In this document: in pieces, positions 1 through 13,100 of the stretch | Layout: every line of letters begins with the position of its first letter | Position numbering within the stretch: position 1 is the first letter of the stretch | Assembly (NCBI GenBank): GCA_030685235.1 | Contig: MU839114.1 | Coordinates: forward strand, 62,001-126,000 | DNA: 64,000 nucleotides | Source of the DNA: Copromyces sp. CBS 386.78 | Taxonomy: Eukaryota; Ascomycota; Sordariomycetes; Sordariales; Sordariaceae | Direction of reading: 5' to 3' | Translations under genes and position numbers: made by a program | The notes under the pieces: model-generated | What the model saw: only the letters and a program-made list of their open reading frames with translations | Databases searched by the model: none | What the model was told of the DNA's origin: nothing

Positions 1-1909
1 GGCTATTATTCTATAGGGGGATATATTCTAATATAAACTAATTGTAATAAGAGTAGACATTGTAAATTAAGGAATTTATAAAGTTAGAACGTAAGTAACT
101 ATTTTTATAGTCTTAGAAGATCTATTCCTCTTCGAATTTTCTTAAGGAAACGAAATTATAAGCTATATTTAATATTAATATAATATTAGTAAAGTATAAA
201 TTACAACCTCCTTTATCGTTTTAAATTATTAATATAATATTACTGTATCCTTCAATAAATATACGTTTATCTTTAACCTATATATAATTATTAGGGTTTA
301 TAAAATTTAAATCGTCGAATCGATTAACTTTATTAAAAATAGAGATTATTATACCTAAATTGAAGATTGCTAAATTTCTTAATAAGTATATAATACTATA
401 GTAATCCGCGGTAGATATTAAAAAATTACTTTTACTAATTTAACGACCGAATTAATTTTTATTATCTTCGTTTATTTATTTAAAGTAATTAATAGCTTCT
501 TTAAAATATTTATCCTTCTTTAAATTTACCTCTACCCGTCTCCGGATAGTAAAGGATTCGACCTAACTATCGAAAATTATTTATAGTTTTATATAATAGT
601 ATTATTCTAATTTATAGCCGTAAAATTTATAGAATTTGTATAGTAATTAAAGTTTTTTTAATGAGGGTAAAGACGAGGAGGAAGTACGTTTATTCTTATT
701 AATATTCTTTTTAAGAGCGGATTTCTTATTAATTATCTTTATAGCCTTTCTCCGTCCTTCTACCCTTAAACTAGGTTATTTATTGTTATTAGGAACGTTT
801 TCTTTAGCGGGCTTATTACTTAATATAATTACGAACGCTATACCTTTAAATAAAGGGGCGTAACCTTTTCCTTAAATAACGTTCGCTATTACTATTTTAC
901 GAAAATCTTTAATTATAATTCGGAAAGAGATCTAGAAATTAGAATCTTTTTTAATCTTCTTATTATATTAAAATTAATAAATTTCTACCTAATTATTATA
1001 AGGAAAAAATCTAATCGTATTATAGAATTTTAGAAATTAGAAATCGGGTTCGTTAGCGCCGGGAATTTGCCAAACGATATAGAGGGCTATAGCTAATTCT
1101 TATTAGAAAATTTAATTAAATTAATTACAATTTCCTTTCGTAAGGGGTTTAAAAAGGTTAAAAAGGGTAGCCCTAGCAAACTTCTTAGCTTTACGGTCGT
1201 TAAAGGAAATAGATCTAGAAAGGTTATCGTACTATTCGTATAATCCAATATATTAAATAAAATTAATTTCGCAATATTAATCTCTAACAATTTTAGTTAT
1301 TTATCAATTTACCGTAGTCTTTTTAATACCTAAATCTAAAAGGGCCTTAATTTTAGTACGCCAATCTTATTTTTTAATTATATAATTATAATAATTACGC
1401 TTATAAAAGAAGCTGTAAATCTACGCTACGTTAGAAAGCTTTCGCTCCCTAATTCTACGCTCGGCGGGGGTTTCCCCTTCGGAGGGTATACCCTAGTAAT
1501 TAATAATATTAGGTTCTTCTAGGTTAATAAGTTAGGGCATTCGGTTCGCTAAATCGATATACTTCTAGAAGCCGAAATTTTAAGCTTAGGAAATGAAAGC
1601 ATCTTCCTACGCGGGCCAATTCTTAAGTACGTTGAGTATAACGCTATTATTGGATTTAGTCGTAGAAAATATTATTATTTCGGTTTTCGGTTATTAAATC
1701 GCTGGCGATAGTTTTAAACAATTAAATTAATAAAACTCTTAATTATAATAATATAGGTTTAAAAGTAAGGGGTTTAATGTGGCTGTATTATGTGTGTTCT
1801 GTTATACTGATTTGCACCTAGCTCGATATCTGGCATCTAGTATAAATCCCGTACTAATCTGCTCCTCAATCCCGTGATTGTGTACGTGTATATCCCCTGC
1901 CGTTTGATA
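1..1909 (-). mobile_element. Ty1/copia LTR retrotransposon, 5' part, RIP-mutated, cut by window edge
   Basis: This AT-rich block is the reverse complement of the first 1.9 kb of the complete element at 9996-15524. Its LTR lies at 1744-1909, and the internal part 1-1743 is collinear with 10162-11904, exactly the same length. The remainder of the element lies to the left of the window. Stops interrupt every frame and only scraps of a gag-like ORF remain (for example 1093-1290, minus strand). The differences I compared against the second copy are transitions, as RIP produces. No functional protein is expected. Its 5' LTR points towards the PEX12 gene island. Confidence 0.9.
1744..1909 (-). repeat. 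166-bp LTR of the left copia element
   Basis: Reading the minus strand, this segment starts TATCAAACGGCAGG and ends ATATTATTATA. It aligns without gaps to the two LTRs at 9996-10161 and 15359-15524, and all three are 166 bp. The canonical TG...CA ends have been changed by transitions. The target duplication cannot be tested because the other end is outside the window. Confidence 0.88.
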
Positions 1910-2348
1910 GAAAGATGGCGGCAAGCGGGCAAATATGCGCTGACTTCAGCTGGAACTGAAATGTCCACTCACAGTGCTACGAAGTGCCACTTTTGATGCG
2001 TTGCGACATCCACTCCTTGGGCCTCCTCCCCCGGCCCCTTGTTCACGACATTCCAGGAGGTCCAGCCCCGTTTCTCGAACCGCGGCCCCGTCTTTGCGTC
2101 TTCAATTCCATTCCGAACATTTGTGACCTTGACAACGACAAATCGACAATTTCATTGACGGATCATCATCCGACGATAATCGCGCCGACGGCATAACATC
2201 GAGACAGTCAACTCCGTAATCGTGCGACACCGATCCCGATCCCGAATCTCGAGACCCAATATCCCCCAATTCAAACCGGCGGGAGCCCATCCCATCCCAT
2301 CCCAGCCCCCATCACCAAACCAAAACCACAAAACCACAGCCGTCAAAA

Positions 2349-3674
2349 ATGGAATTCGTCACCGCCCTCCGCGGCACCTTCGACGACGGCAAGCCCTCCC
2401 TCTTCGAGCTCTTATCCGAACAACAGCTCGCCTCCCTCCTCCCTCCAACCCTGCGCTACCTCCTGACGGTCCTCACGCACCGCTACCCGCGCTACCTCCT
2501 CCGCATCCTCAACTCCTTCGACGAGCTGTACGCCCTTGCAGGCTTGCTAGTCGAGCGGCACTACCTCAAAACCCGCGGCGGTTCGTTCACCGAGCACTTC
2601 TACGGGCTCAAGCGCGAGAAGGCCCTCGCGGCCGAAATCCCCCGCGCTGCGGCCTCTGCTCCGAACGTAGTCCGCGATGCGCTCAAGTTGTCAGATGCGG
2701 ACATCTGGAAGAATCTGGCTGTCATGGTCGGGATTCCGTACCTCAAGAGGAAGCTGGATGAGGCGTACGAGGTGGATGCCCCCCGCGCCATGTTGGGTGG
2801 GCAGTATACGCGTCCGCCGGCCAAGGGCGCCAAGATGAAGGAGAGGTTCCTTTATTATTACCGCTGGTTTTTGAGGAACGTTTATCCGAGTTTGAATGCG
2901 GCCTACTACTTTGCCATGTTGGCGTTTAACTTGGGGTATCTGTTTGATAACACCAAGTACCATAACCCGTTCCTGTGGATGATCGGGACGAGAGTGAGGA
3001 GGATGAATGGCGCGGATTATCAGGCTATTGACGCTTTGGAGAAGGCTGTTGCAAAGGGCGGAGCGCCCAGGTCAGGAGGGTCGTTGTTGAGTCCACGAAA
3101 TATGGGACGGCGGTTGATGGGTGGTTTGAGCCTGGTTCTACCGACAAGTATCTTCGCGCTCAAGTTCCTCGAGTGGTGGTACGCTTCCGACTTCGCGAAG
3201 CAGCTGAGTCGCAAGGCGGCCGAGAGCCTGGATCTGCCGCCGCCGACGGTGACGGGTTTGGTGGAGGCGCAGGCGAGGAATAAACCCAAGCCGAAGATCA
3301 CCAGGACGTCGGAGGATGGAGTGGTGGTGGAGGAGGAGAAGGCGGATGAGACTGAAGAAAGCAAGGAGCCGACGCCGGAGACGGCGCCCATAGCGGCTTC
3401 GACGCTGCTGCCCATCTTCACGGTGCCACCGCCCAAGAGCTCGGACCTCTGCCCCATTTGCGAGGACGAGATACAGACGCCGGCGGCGTGTCAGACCGGC
3501 GTGGTCTACTGCTTTTCGTGCATACACAAGTGGATGAGCGGGACGCATGCCAGGCAGGAGAAGTTCATGACCAAGGAGCGGGAGGGCAAGTGGGAGAGTG
3601 GAGAGGGGAGGTGTGCGGTTACGGGTAGGAAAGTGTTTGCGGGCACAGAAGGGCTCAGGAGGGTCATGATCTAA
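2349..3674 (+). CDS. pex12: Peroxisome biogenesis protein PEX12 (RING peroxin)
   Basis: This intronless ORF encodes 441 aa, close to the usual size of fungal PEX12. PEX12 is an integral peroxisomal membrane protein. With PEX2 and PEX10 it forms the ubiquitin ligase that recycles the import receptor PEX5. The N-terminal Pex2/Pex12 domain covers about residues 20-290 and includes the [10 protein letters not shown] and [20 protein letters not shown] blocks and hydrophobic segments. A charged, proline-rich linker follows (about 305-360). The C-terminal RING-like domain starts CPICEDEI and contains YCFSCIHKW. Several canonical zinc ligands are missing from the second half, which is normal for PEX12. 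The ATG has an A at -3 and is the first long in-frame start. The gene lies between the left copia element and tRNA-Phe. Confidence 0.93.
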   Translation: MEFVTALRGTFDDGKPSLFELLSEQQLASLLPPTLRYLLTVLTHRYPRYLLRILNSFDELYALAGLLVERHYLKTRGGSFTEHFYGLKREKALAAEIPRAAASAPNVVRDALKLSDADIWKNLAVMVGIPYLKRKLDEAYEVDAPRAMLGGQYTRPPAKGAKMKERFLYYYRWFLRNVYPSLNAAYYFAMLAFNLGYLFDNTKYHNPFLWMIGTRVRRMNGADYQAIDALEKAVAKGGAPRSGGSLLSPRNMGRRLMGGLSLVLPTSIFALKFLEWWYASDFAKQLSRKAAESLDLPPPTVTGLVEAQARNKPKPKITRTSEDGVVVEEEKADETEESKEPTPETAPIAASTLLPIFTVPPPKSSDLCPICEDEIQTPAACQTGVVYCFSCIHKWMSGTHARQEKFMTKEREGKWESGEGRCAVTGRKVFAGTEGLRRVMI

Positions 3675-4130
3675 ATGAGCTGGTCCGGCACGGCTCTGGG
3701 GAAAGGAAGATGTTGAGTAAGGGTAATGGGTAGGTAGCATCGGGTTGGCATGAGTTGTAAAACCGAACGTTAGACATATTTAATGGCAATTGATCTTGCA
3801 AGCTGAGGAACAAAAACGGTCCATAGAATACGCGGGAATGAGCATGACGAAATGGATATGAACCATTCATTATAATGCTTCCTAAACCTGCTGGGTACAG
3901 GTTCCTACAAGATGGTGGTGGACTTGGGCAGTATTCTTTTGCCCGCAAAAACGGATCAGGTGTGACTGACGGACGGATTCACATTCATCGATCCGTCTCG
4001 CAGCACAAAAGAGAACAAAAATACCACAATCTGATCGATCGATGAGAGAAAAAAGAAAAACCAAAACGACTCCAACACCAACCACTTCAGTGCGTCTCAT
4101 GACACCAATTGTGCAAAAAGCAAAAGAAGA
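3675..4130. other. Intergenic: PEX12 3' region and tRNA downstream flank
   Basis: No gene is supported here. The segment should hold the PEX12 3' UTR. Just downstream of tRNA-Phe on the minus strand, near 4114-4120, there is a short T-run suited to Pol III termination. Confidence 0.5.
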
Positions 4131-4219
4131 TGCGGTTTGTGTGGATCGAACACACGACCTTCAGATTTATGAGTGAAGTGGACTTCAGTCTGACGCTCTC
4201 CCAACTGAGCTAAACCCGC
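4131..4219 (-). tRNA. tRNA-Phe (anticodon GAA) with a 16-nt intron
   Basis: On the minus strand the gene begins GCGGGTTTAGCTCAG and ends with the T-arm GTTCGATCC and ACCGCA. The acceptor stem pairs fully as GCGGGTT/AACCGC with G-T wobble. The anticodon loop reads CTGAAGA once a 16-nt insert after the purine at position 37 is removed, which is the canonical site of nuclear tRNA introns. The mature length is 73 nt. Boxes A and B match consensus, and a T-run follows for termination. This is a nuclear Pol III gene. Confidence 0.93.
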
Positions 4220-5049
4220 TTGATGTTGACGATGTAGTGGGGAACTTGGACTTATGATGTTACGTCTAGCGGGTATCGTTCATTCTGTATTGTGATTTCC
4301 TATCTTCTTGTCTGCTATCTGCGTCTGTCCGTATGCCCACGATGTTTTCAGGGCTCAGGTACTGTGTATATATCATCTGGCACACTTTAGGATGATATCG
4401 CCATTGGACTAAGTACCTAACCATCCCTTGAGACATCCGGTCTGGGACTCCAGCTGTGACTAGAGTAGCAAGATAACCCGCCGACGACCGGCAGCAGATA
4501 CTGCACGTCTCCGCAAAAGGGTGGCCATCTATGTATGAGATAGCTGTAGCCGGTACACTAGGGGCTGTATGATTGTCCCGAGTGTCTAAAGAATAAATCC
4601 CAGTATACCCATGCTATATGAGGAGAGTACAGATGCTTGATTTGAATAAATAAAGCACACCATGAAAATGCGCGAGAATAGCACATATCCTCCAGTTCGT
4701 TGCCGCTCCATATCTAGATAAGCTCATTGCAGGACCACCACCATGATCATTATCGCCCTTTGTCGAGCGAGTAAGTGGGCGAAGAAAAAACAGCCAAAGC
4801 AGAGCAGGGAAGAGAAGCCGACGTCCGTAACCCGTCTACATCTTGTAATCTAGCCGAGCCTGTTGTAATATGTTCCCATCGCGCCATAAGCCAGAGGTAA
4901 CGCCATGCCATAGTAATTGACCCAGCCCGGACGCATAACTCCTCTTGCGAAATCCACGATCCGTCTATCCCGTCTTTGTGAATAAAAAAATAACGAAATG
5001 GCCACCCATCCATCCCTTTATGAGCCGCACCGAGGCAAGATAAGAGAGA
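4220..5049. other. Intergenic, nothing recognised
   Basis: About 830 bp separate the tRNA from the 3' end of the helicase gene. Short ORFs here show no coding character or family resemblance. Part is probably the helicase 3' UTR. Confidence 0.45.
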
Positions 5050-8000
5050 TCACTTGAAAAGACTCCTCAAATCCATCAACCTCTGCTTCGCCGCATCCGT
5101 GCGATCCATCACCTGTCCCTTATCCCTACCATCCATGCTCAAGCTCGCCAGCTTCTTCTTCTTATCCTGCAGCGTGAGCATCTTCTCCTCAAAGCTGTTG
5201 GCCATGATATACCTGACCGTGCGCACGGGCCGCTTCTGACCGAGGCGGTGCACGCGGTCGACAGCCTGCGCCTCCGCCGCCGGGTTGAACTGCGGCTCCA
5301 TTACGTACACGCTGCTGGCGGTGGTCAGGTTCAGGCCGAGACCGCCGGCCATGATGCTGACGAGTATGACCTGTACTGAAGGGTCATCGCGGAACTTGTC
5401 CATGGCTGCGGTGCGGGCTGTGCGCGTCATCTTGCCGTCGAGGCGGGTGAAGGTGATGCCGGCGTCGTTCAAGGCGAGTTCGATGAGGTCGAGATGCGAA
5501 GTCCAGCCGGAGAAGACGACGGATTTGTATGGCGGCTCGTGGGGCGCTGCCTCGCTCTTCTGCTTGTCCGCCAGCAGCTCGGCAACAAGTGCGCGAGTCT
5601 TGGTGTGTGGTCCGGAGTAAGCGGTAAGGTCTTTGTTTACGTCTCCGTTCTCGACCTTGGCGATTCTCGATTCGTGTTCGGCCATAGCACGGGCGCGGTG
5701 GAGTTCTATGCAACCAGGCCTGGCCATGCCAGCACACGTAGAGCATGCTTCGTTTTTGATATGGTCGACGCATTTGTTGCAGTAGACGTGGTAACAGTTA
5801 GCCTTGACCATATACCCAACGATGTCCTCCTGACGCTCGGAGTCAAGGTCGACGACCTCGTTGGAACCCAGTTTAGTGTTGCACCTAGCACAGTTGTCGC
5901 TGTTTCCTTCCTGCATCAGGTAGAGCATCTCGTAGGCCTTGCTCTCAGATAGCACAGACTGGCCTTGTTCATCGTCGCTATCGAGATCAATGGCCGTGTC
6001 TTCCGTCATTCCCTGCAGCTCTTTGAGGTCATCTTCGTTGAGAAGATCCTTGCCGTGAGCGCAGATAAGGCGAAGCTGCAAGATGGAACGCAAGATGTGA
6101 ATCATTGTCTTGCCTCCAATGATACGTTCCTGACCGATGGCTTGTCCGGTCAAAACCGACACTCGCTCCTTTGCCGTTCGCGCAAACCAATCATACACAC
6201 GTTTCTCCTCAGGTGTAAAGTCAAGCCTAACGGTCTCGTCGGTTCGTGGCGGAAGATTAATCTTGTCCTTCAAACGACGCAACGTTATTGTGTCGATGAG
6301 GACCCGAAGCTTCGGCACGATTTCGGGATCGGCGTTCTTGAACGGACCAATGATGTACTGCAAGAACTTGATCTTCTCGTCAAAGGGCTTGACGCGCAAG
6401 AATGCTAGAAGCGAGGCCAGATCCTCGAGCTTGTTCTGAATCGGTGTACCGGTGACAGCCCAACGGCGGCTTGCCTGAAGCCGGCAGATGGACTTGAACG
6501 CCAATGTGTTTTGCTCGCGGATCATATGTGCCTCATCTAGAACGATGCGGAACCAGGCAATCTCCTCCAAGGGATATACGCCTGCCTTGTTTTTGGCGCG
6601 GAGGTTGAGTTCGCTCGAGATCGATCCGTAGGTTGTGATGACGAGGTCGAACTGAGCCAGCTGTTGCACGTCCTTGATACGGTTGGGACCATGATAGATG
6701 TGGTAAGAGAGGCCTCCAGGCTTGATATGCTGCTTGATCTGCTCCTCCCAGTTCGTAACCGTGCTCAGAGGACAAACCAAGAGTGTTGCCTTTCCATTCA
6801 GTCGCACCGGCGTTAGGCCCACGGCTTGAGGTTTGGGCACCTCAAAGTACCGAGCTGCATTGGGCTGCTTTTTCTCGGGCAGCCTCGGCGGTTGCACAGG
6901 AGCTTCGAGGCTCCAAGCCGTAGCCTGATCCATCGTCTTGGTGATAAGCGACAAGATACTCAACGTCTTGCCGAGACCTAATGAAGAGATTCAGTATGAG
7001 GACACGGAAAATTTCATATCTTTGGTGACTTACCCATCATGTCTGCCAGAATACCTCCCAGGGCTGGTGGCGGACGCTCTCTCTGGTTTTGCATAGTGAC
7101 GACGTTGTAGTAAAAATCCACTCCGCCACGGTCTTTTCTGCGCTGCCAAGTGGACCGTGTGAGTTTATCACCGTAATCCTGAATGATGTCTTTTTCACGT
7201 TCGGTCATAAAGTAAAGGGCCTGCTTTTGGTGCTTAAGGAGCTCAGTGGTAATACGCGGGTCGGGCTCCATCTGCTCCAAACTCTCCGATTTCGGGAGTG
7301 AGTCAAAGACACTCATCACTTCGCTGCGGATCTCCTCAGGGGTACGGTTGGTTGCCGAATGGTGCAGAGAATAGGAAGTTGTTCCACCCAAGCTGTTAGA
7401 TCGGGCCGGAGGGGCTGGCCTATTCTCCTTCGCATGGGGGTTGAAGACCTTGATGCCAGGCTCGACGCGCGGCGGGCTGAGAAGGGCGAGATGATGTCTA
7501 GCCAAGTGGTTTCCGATCTGAATCGCAAGCTTGCGAGGGCCGTAGAGCATGAGCTCGAAAGGGATCGCCGCCGAGATCGCCTCGCCAGCCTTCTCATTGG
7601 GGTTGCTTTTACGCCTCGGGGGGATCCTACAATCAGTACGTATTCCCAGAGCGGACGTGAGGAGATTCCCTAGACAATACGACGTCTTAGCGTCAAGATA
7701 CCCAAAGGCGACCCGGGTGCAATCGTAGGCAGGAATTCTATTCGTGTCGGTATCATCCACCCGCTTCCTGAGTATGACCTTGATCTGCGGCCAGTATATC
7801 TCGCCAAGAAGAGACACCATGCCAGGCTTCGGAGCAGGAACCCGATGGCAGTTGATAGTAGTTCCCTCGATCATACCGTAGCAAACTTCTTCATCTTTGG
7901 TCAGGTCGAGCTGCTGTCGAGGCTGAGCGGCTTCTGAGTCGCCCTCCGTCAAGTCGACTGTCTCGGTTTGCCTTGTCATCATCGCCACTGGTGTCGAAGC

Positions 8001-8438
8001 CCCTGAAGTGCCATTTTGCCCGAACTGTTCCGCAAGCAATCCGCTGCTGGTCCCTCCAAACGGATTCGTGCGCAAGTGGTCGTTTTCGTTGTACGTCTTT
8101 CTGCGCTTCGGTTGAGGCACAGAGATGCGGTCTTGGACATTGTGGAGTCGTTCAACCTGAGGAACGAAGCCGTTCTGGAAAATGGGAAAGGTCGGCGCGT
8201 TTCGCACATGGCCATGCATGGTGGCGCCATAAGGCAGGCCGGCGAAGTCAATATTCAGTGGCTGGTCATTTGGACTAGTGAACTGAAAGGTCGGGCTTGA
8301 AGGCACACTCTGAATCTGATGTGCGAATGTGGGTTGCTGGAATGAAGGGGATGCCCCAGGCTGCGAGGTCAAGTCTGAGGTTGAGGAGGCAGCAGAAGAA
8401 GCTTTGGGGTTCAGGAGCGCTTCCGGGTTCCACGACAT
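5050..8438 (-). CDS. SNF2-family ATPase with RING finger (RAD5/HLTF-like)
   Basis: The coding sequence joins 8438-7034 to 6977-5050 and gives 1110 aa. The 56-nt intron (GTAAGT...TTAG) splits the Walker A motif, which reads ADMMGLGKTLS after splicing, where DEMGLGKT is usual. The DEAH box is at about residues 616-619 and motif III reads TGTPIQNKLEDL. A C3HC4-type RING (CARC...CYHVYCNKC...CSTC) sits between the helicase lobes at about 830-885. Motif VI reads QAVDRVHRLGQKRPV. A RING inserted in the ATPase is the RAD5/RAD16/HLTF arrangement, which acts in post-replication repair or chromatin remodelling by translocating on duplex DNA and ligating ubiquitin. An N-terminal segment at about 270-420 resembles a HIRAN domain weakly. 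I chose the start MSWNPEALL because the sequence upstream looks untranslated. The exact orthologue is uncertain. Confidence 0.88.
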
Positions 8439-9990
8439 ATTGTCGAGCTGCCGCGATACTGTAGCGAGCGATGTGTATTTTGCCTGGTCGTTGCTGTCAG
8501 CACTGGGTAACGGTGACAATTGCGTGAGGCAAATCCAAATGAAAAGCCGGCAGAAAAGGGATTCTAGCCAGGCAAACGCTGAGGAATACTGGTTTGCAAG
8601 GAGAAGTGAGGGTACATGAATTGTGGGATGAAAAGTGAAGGTTGGGAAACAAAGAGGCGGGGAGGAAGAGAGTGAATCAACAGGCCCGCGGTTATCAAAG
8701 TATCCGCAACGCACCGCAGGGTAGCGCACTCGGCGTTAACACCGGGTGAATGGGTCAAACTTACTGGCGATTTGGTAGTGGTTCACCGTCGGTTCAGTCC
8801 AGGTGTCCAAGCAGAGCAGATTCCGCTGGAGTTGATTTCAGATGCCAAAGACCGAAACGTCTAGTATCTGAACGTGGAATTTGATATTGCGTTGAGTTGT
8901 TCATGTAAGTTGTTGTCCACTTATCTGGTGTTCAGGGTCCAGTGATTCCACTGAACGGGGCGAAAAGATGCCGGCGACGTGCAGTCTGTGGTTAACCGTT
9001 CCCGTTGTAAGATGATGCAACGACCGCCGTCATCACAAGCACAGGAAGATCTTTATCGTCGCGGCGTGCCTTCAGCGGCGGCGGGAGGCTGAGGGACGAT
9101 CCGGAATGTGGACGTGTCTTGTGGTGGTGGTTGGTAGCAGTGTGGCTTGGAGAGGATGCACAACAGGCGGATCAAGGTAACCTGCGTGCTGTAGTACCCG
9201 GTACCTTTATCTCTGCACCTTTGCGGTTGCCGCGCATGTACCGAACCGATGTCGTGCAAACAAGTACCTTTTCAGCGGATGGAAGCAAGGCAGGACCAAT
9301 CCCTTGTGTGAGGGAGTGGCAGGCGCAAAGTGAAGCTTTCCTGATATAAGTAGAGGTCAAATCGTCAACAGTCCGCGCGCAATGTGTATGGGTCGTATTG
9401 ATATAGCGATCGGATGCGAGATGCAACAGGGTCTTCGGGTCTGTGCCAGTGATCCAGGTCCAGTCAAGGTCCAGGCTGCTATTTTAAGTGGTGGAAGGCG
9501 GGTTCGTCTCTCGGATGTATGGATGGAGGGGCAACTCTTCACAGCGCTTGTGAATTTGTGACCAGAAAGATTTTGGCAAGTGGAAGAAACGAGAGAGGAG
9601 GCCTGGAATGGAAAGAAGGGAGTGCAGGTGTGAGTTGAAAGAAAGGCGAGAATGAGAAACCTTGCCACTCGCAAATATGAGCAAACCCCGTTCCAAACAA
9701 GAAGGCCGGGGTATCTCGCGCTATCAGCAATTTTGATTTTGGAACGAAGGCAAACGAAAGATCAACAGACGAACATTTGGACAAGTGTTGAAGCTGTATC
9801 TGACGGAAGCTTCCTTACCTAGGTTATTTTGGACTGTTATCGCGGCCCCTCGTTGGGATGCGATAGGCGCGTGACCCTCACAGACTGGAGCAGATACGGC
9901 AGCACGTGCCACTAGACACTTTGTGCCCTGCAAGTCACGGGGCGTTTTAGCGCGACCAGTTCCTGGTGGTGGGCAACTCGTGGGGAGCAA
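8439..9990. other. Upstream region of the SNF2 gene, no gene seen
   Basis: These 1.55 kb have ordinary base composition and lie between the helicase start and the right copia element. Short ORFs on both strands look random. The segment near 8439-8760 is probably 5' UTR of the helicase, since the helicase frame stays open there without resembling protein. Confidence 0.45.
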
Positions 9991-9995
9991 CATTT
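9991..9995. repeat. Target site duplication CATTT, left
   Basis: This 5-bp CATTT abuts the 5' LTR and is repeated exactly at 15525-15529 after the 3' LTR. Five bp is the usual size for copia integrase. Confidence 0.88.
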
Positions 9996-10161
9996 TGTCA
10001 GACGGCAGGGGATATGCACGTGCATAGTCACGGGATTGAGGAGCAAATCAGTACGGGATTTATACCAGATACTAAATATCGAGCTAGGTGCAGATCAGCA
10101 CAATAGAATATATACAATACAACCATATTAAACTCCCTACTTTCAAACCTATATTATTACA
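9996..10161 (+). repeat. 5' LTR of the complete copia element
   Basis: The LTR starts TGTCAGACGGCAGG and ends ATATTATTACA. It aligns to the 3' LTR over 166 bp with no gaps. I count about 32 differences and all are transitions. Confidence 0.93.
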
Positions 10162-13100
10162 ATTAAAAGTCTTATTAATTTAATCGTTTAAAACTATCGC
10201 TAGCGATTCAATAATTAAAAATTAAAATAATAATATTTTTTATAACTAAATCCAATAATAGTATTATACTTAACGCACCTAAGAATTAGCCCGCGTAGGA
10301 AAATGCCTTTATTTCTTAGGCCTAAAATTTCGGCCTCTAGAAATATATCGATCTAACGAACTAAATACTTTAGCTTATTAACTTAAAAAAATTTAATATC
10401 GTTAATTATTAAAGTATACCCTCCGAAGGGGAGACCCCCGCCGAACGTAGAATTAAAGAACGAAAACTTTCTAATACGACGCAAATTTACAACTTCTTTT
10501 ATAAACGCAATTATTATAACTATATAACTAAAAAATAGGATTAGCGTATTAAAATTAAAGCCCTTTCGGACTTAGGTATTAAAAAGACTACGCTAAATCG
10601 ATAAATAACTAAAATTATTAGAGATTAATACCGCGAAATTAACCTTATTTAATGTATTAAACTATATAAATAGTATAATAACCTCTCTAAATCCGCTTCC
10701 TTTAACGATTACGAAATTAAAAAACTCGCTAAAGCTACCCTTTTTAACCTTCTTAAACCCCCTACGAAAGGAAATTATAATTAATTTAATTAGACTTTTT
10801 AATAAGAATCGGCTATAACCTTCTATATTATTTAGTAAATTCCTAATATTAATAAACCCGATTTCTAATTTCTAAAATTCTATAATACAATTAAATCTTC
10901 TCCTTACAATAACTAAGCAGAAATTTACTAGTTCTAATATAATAAAAAGATTGAAGAAGATTTTAATTTCCAAATCTCCTTCCGAACTATAATTAAAGAC
11001 TTTTATAAAATAATAATAGTAAACGTTATTTAGGGAAAAGGTTACGCCCCCCTGTTTAAAGGTATAGTATTCGCAACTATATTAAATAATAAACCTACTA
11101 AAGAGGACGCTCCTAATAATAATAAATAATTTAGCCCGGGGGTAGAAAGATAAAGAAAGGCTATAAAGATAACCGGTAAGAAATCCGCTCTTAAAAAGAA
11201 TATTAATAAAAATAAACGTACCTCCTTCTCGTCCCTACCTTCGTTAAAGAAATTTCGACTACCGTACAAGCTTTATAAATTTTACGGCTATAAATTAAAA
11301 TAATACTATTATATAAAATTATAAATAACTTTCAATAGCTAAGTCGAATCCCTTACTATTTAAAAACGGGTAGAAGTGAATTTAAAAAAGGATAAATACT
11401 TTAAGGAAACCGTTAACCGTTTTAAATAAGTAAACGAAGATAATAAAAATTAATTTAATCGCCGAATTAATAAAAATAATTTCTTAGTACCTACTGCGGA
11501 TTACTGTAATACCGTATACCTACTAAGAAATTTAGCGATCTTCGATTTAAGTATAATAATTTATATTTTTAATAAAGTTAGTCGATTCGATAACCTAAAT
11601 CCTATAAACTTTAATAATTATATATAGGCTAAGGATAAACGTATACTTATCGAAAGATATAAAAATATTATATTAATAATTTAAAATAATAAAGGAGGTT
11701 ACGATCTATACTTTATTAATATCGTATTAGTACTAAATATAACCTACAACTTTATTTCCTTAAGAAAATTCGAAGAGGAGTAGATCTTTTAGGACTATAA
11801 AAATAGTTATTTACATTCTAGCTTTATAAACTCCCTAATTTACAATATCCACTCTTATTATAATTAATTTGTATTAGAATATATCCCCCTATAGAATAAT
11901 AGCCTTAATAAATCCTCCTTTATTATATAGCATTCTAATTATTCTAAATAAAAGCCCCGGGAGGGAAATCCTCTCCGCTAGTATTTTCGATTTAACTACC
12001 CTAACCCTAATACCTTCGCTAAATTTATTGAATAAATATATAATATTCGGTTGAAGAGACTAGATTTAATTTATTACAATTTATATATAAAGGCTAAATT
12101 AAAGCGCTAAGTACGTAAGGAAGTTCGGGATTACTTCGAAGGACCCGGGTTATATTTCGCTATCGATTTCTTTTTATATAAAAAGGTAAAATTCGGTAAT
12201 ATAGAATATTCAAATTTAATAATAGTTATAAATCGATAATTTAAGTTTGTCTAAATATATTATTTAAGTAACCGAAAAGCGGATTCTATTATTACGTATT
12301 TAGAATCCCTATTTATAAATCTATAGACGAAATACTAAATAGTACTTCGTATTATTGAATATAATAACGAAATAACGAATAGTAAGAAAATTACCGCTTG
12401 GTTTTCTAATAAAGGAATTAGTATCAAACCCTTAATGCTTTATACGTAAATTTAAAACGGCGGCGTAGAACGTTTAAAGGGTATAATCAAAATTAAGGTG
12501 GTAATAATACGTTCGGGTACGAATTTACCCTATAAATTATAATTAGAAATTATTAGAGTAATTACGTATTTATATAACCTAATTCCTAAAGTTGAATATT
12601 ATTAGAAATCCTCTAAAGAAAGATTTAAAACGTTTTATTAATTTAAAAATAATATCGTTCTACTAGTAAATCCGTCCCTAACTATCGTACACTTTAAAAT
12701 TTATAGTTGTAAAGCCTTCGCCCTCTCTATAGAAGTAATAAAGGAGTAGAATAAAACTATAAAATTTAAAGACCGTATATAAATTAAATATTTAATAAAG
12801 TATTAATTAATTAATATTTACCGGATTTAGAACCTATATATAAATATTATCGTTATTATATAAAATATTGTATTTAATGAAGACGAAGTATTTTCTAATA
12901 ACTTTAAAAAAATCTATAATACCTTTAATATCTCTTTTAAAAAATTAATTATATAATTAAAAAAAATTTATTAAATAAATACCGTATAAGCAAATCTCTT
13001 TTAATTTAGTACTATTAAGGAGGGAATTCCTAACCCTATTACCTAAGGCTTTCTAAACGAATTAAATATACTAAGGGAAAAAGAAGAATTTAGAATATAA

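Noticed and set aside
1093..1290. 65-codon ORF in the left AT-rich block
   Set aside because: It is a surviving scrap of gag in a RIP-mutated retrotransposon, not a gene.
2222..2761. 179-codon plus-strand ORF overlapping PEX12
   Set aside because: It is out of frame with PEX12 and consists of Pro/Arg/His-rich shadow sequence.
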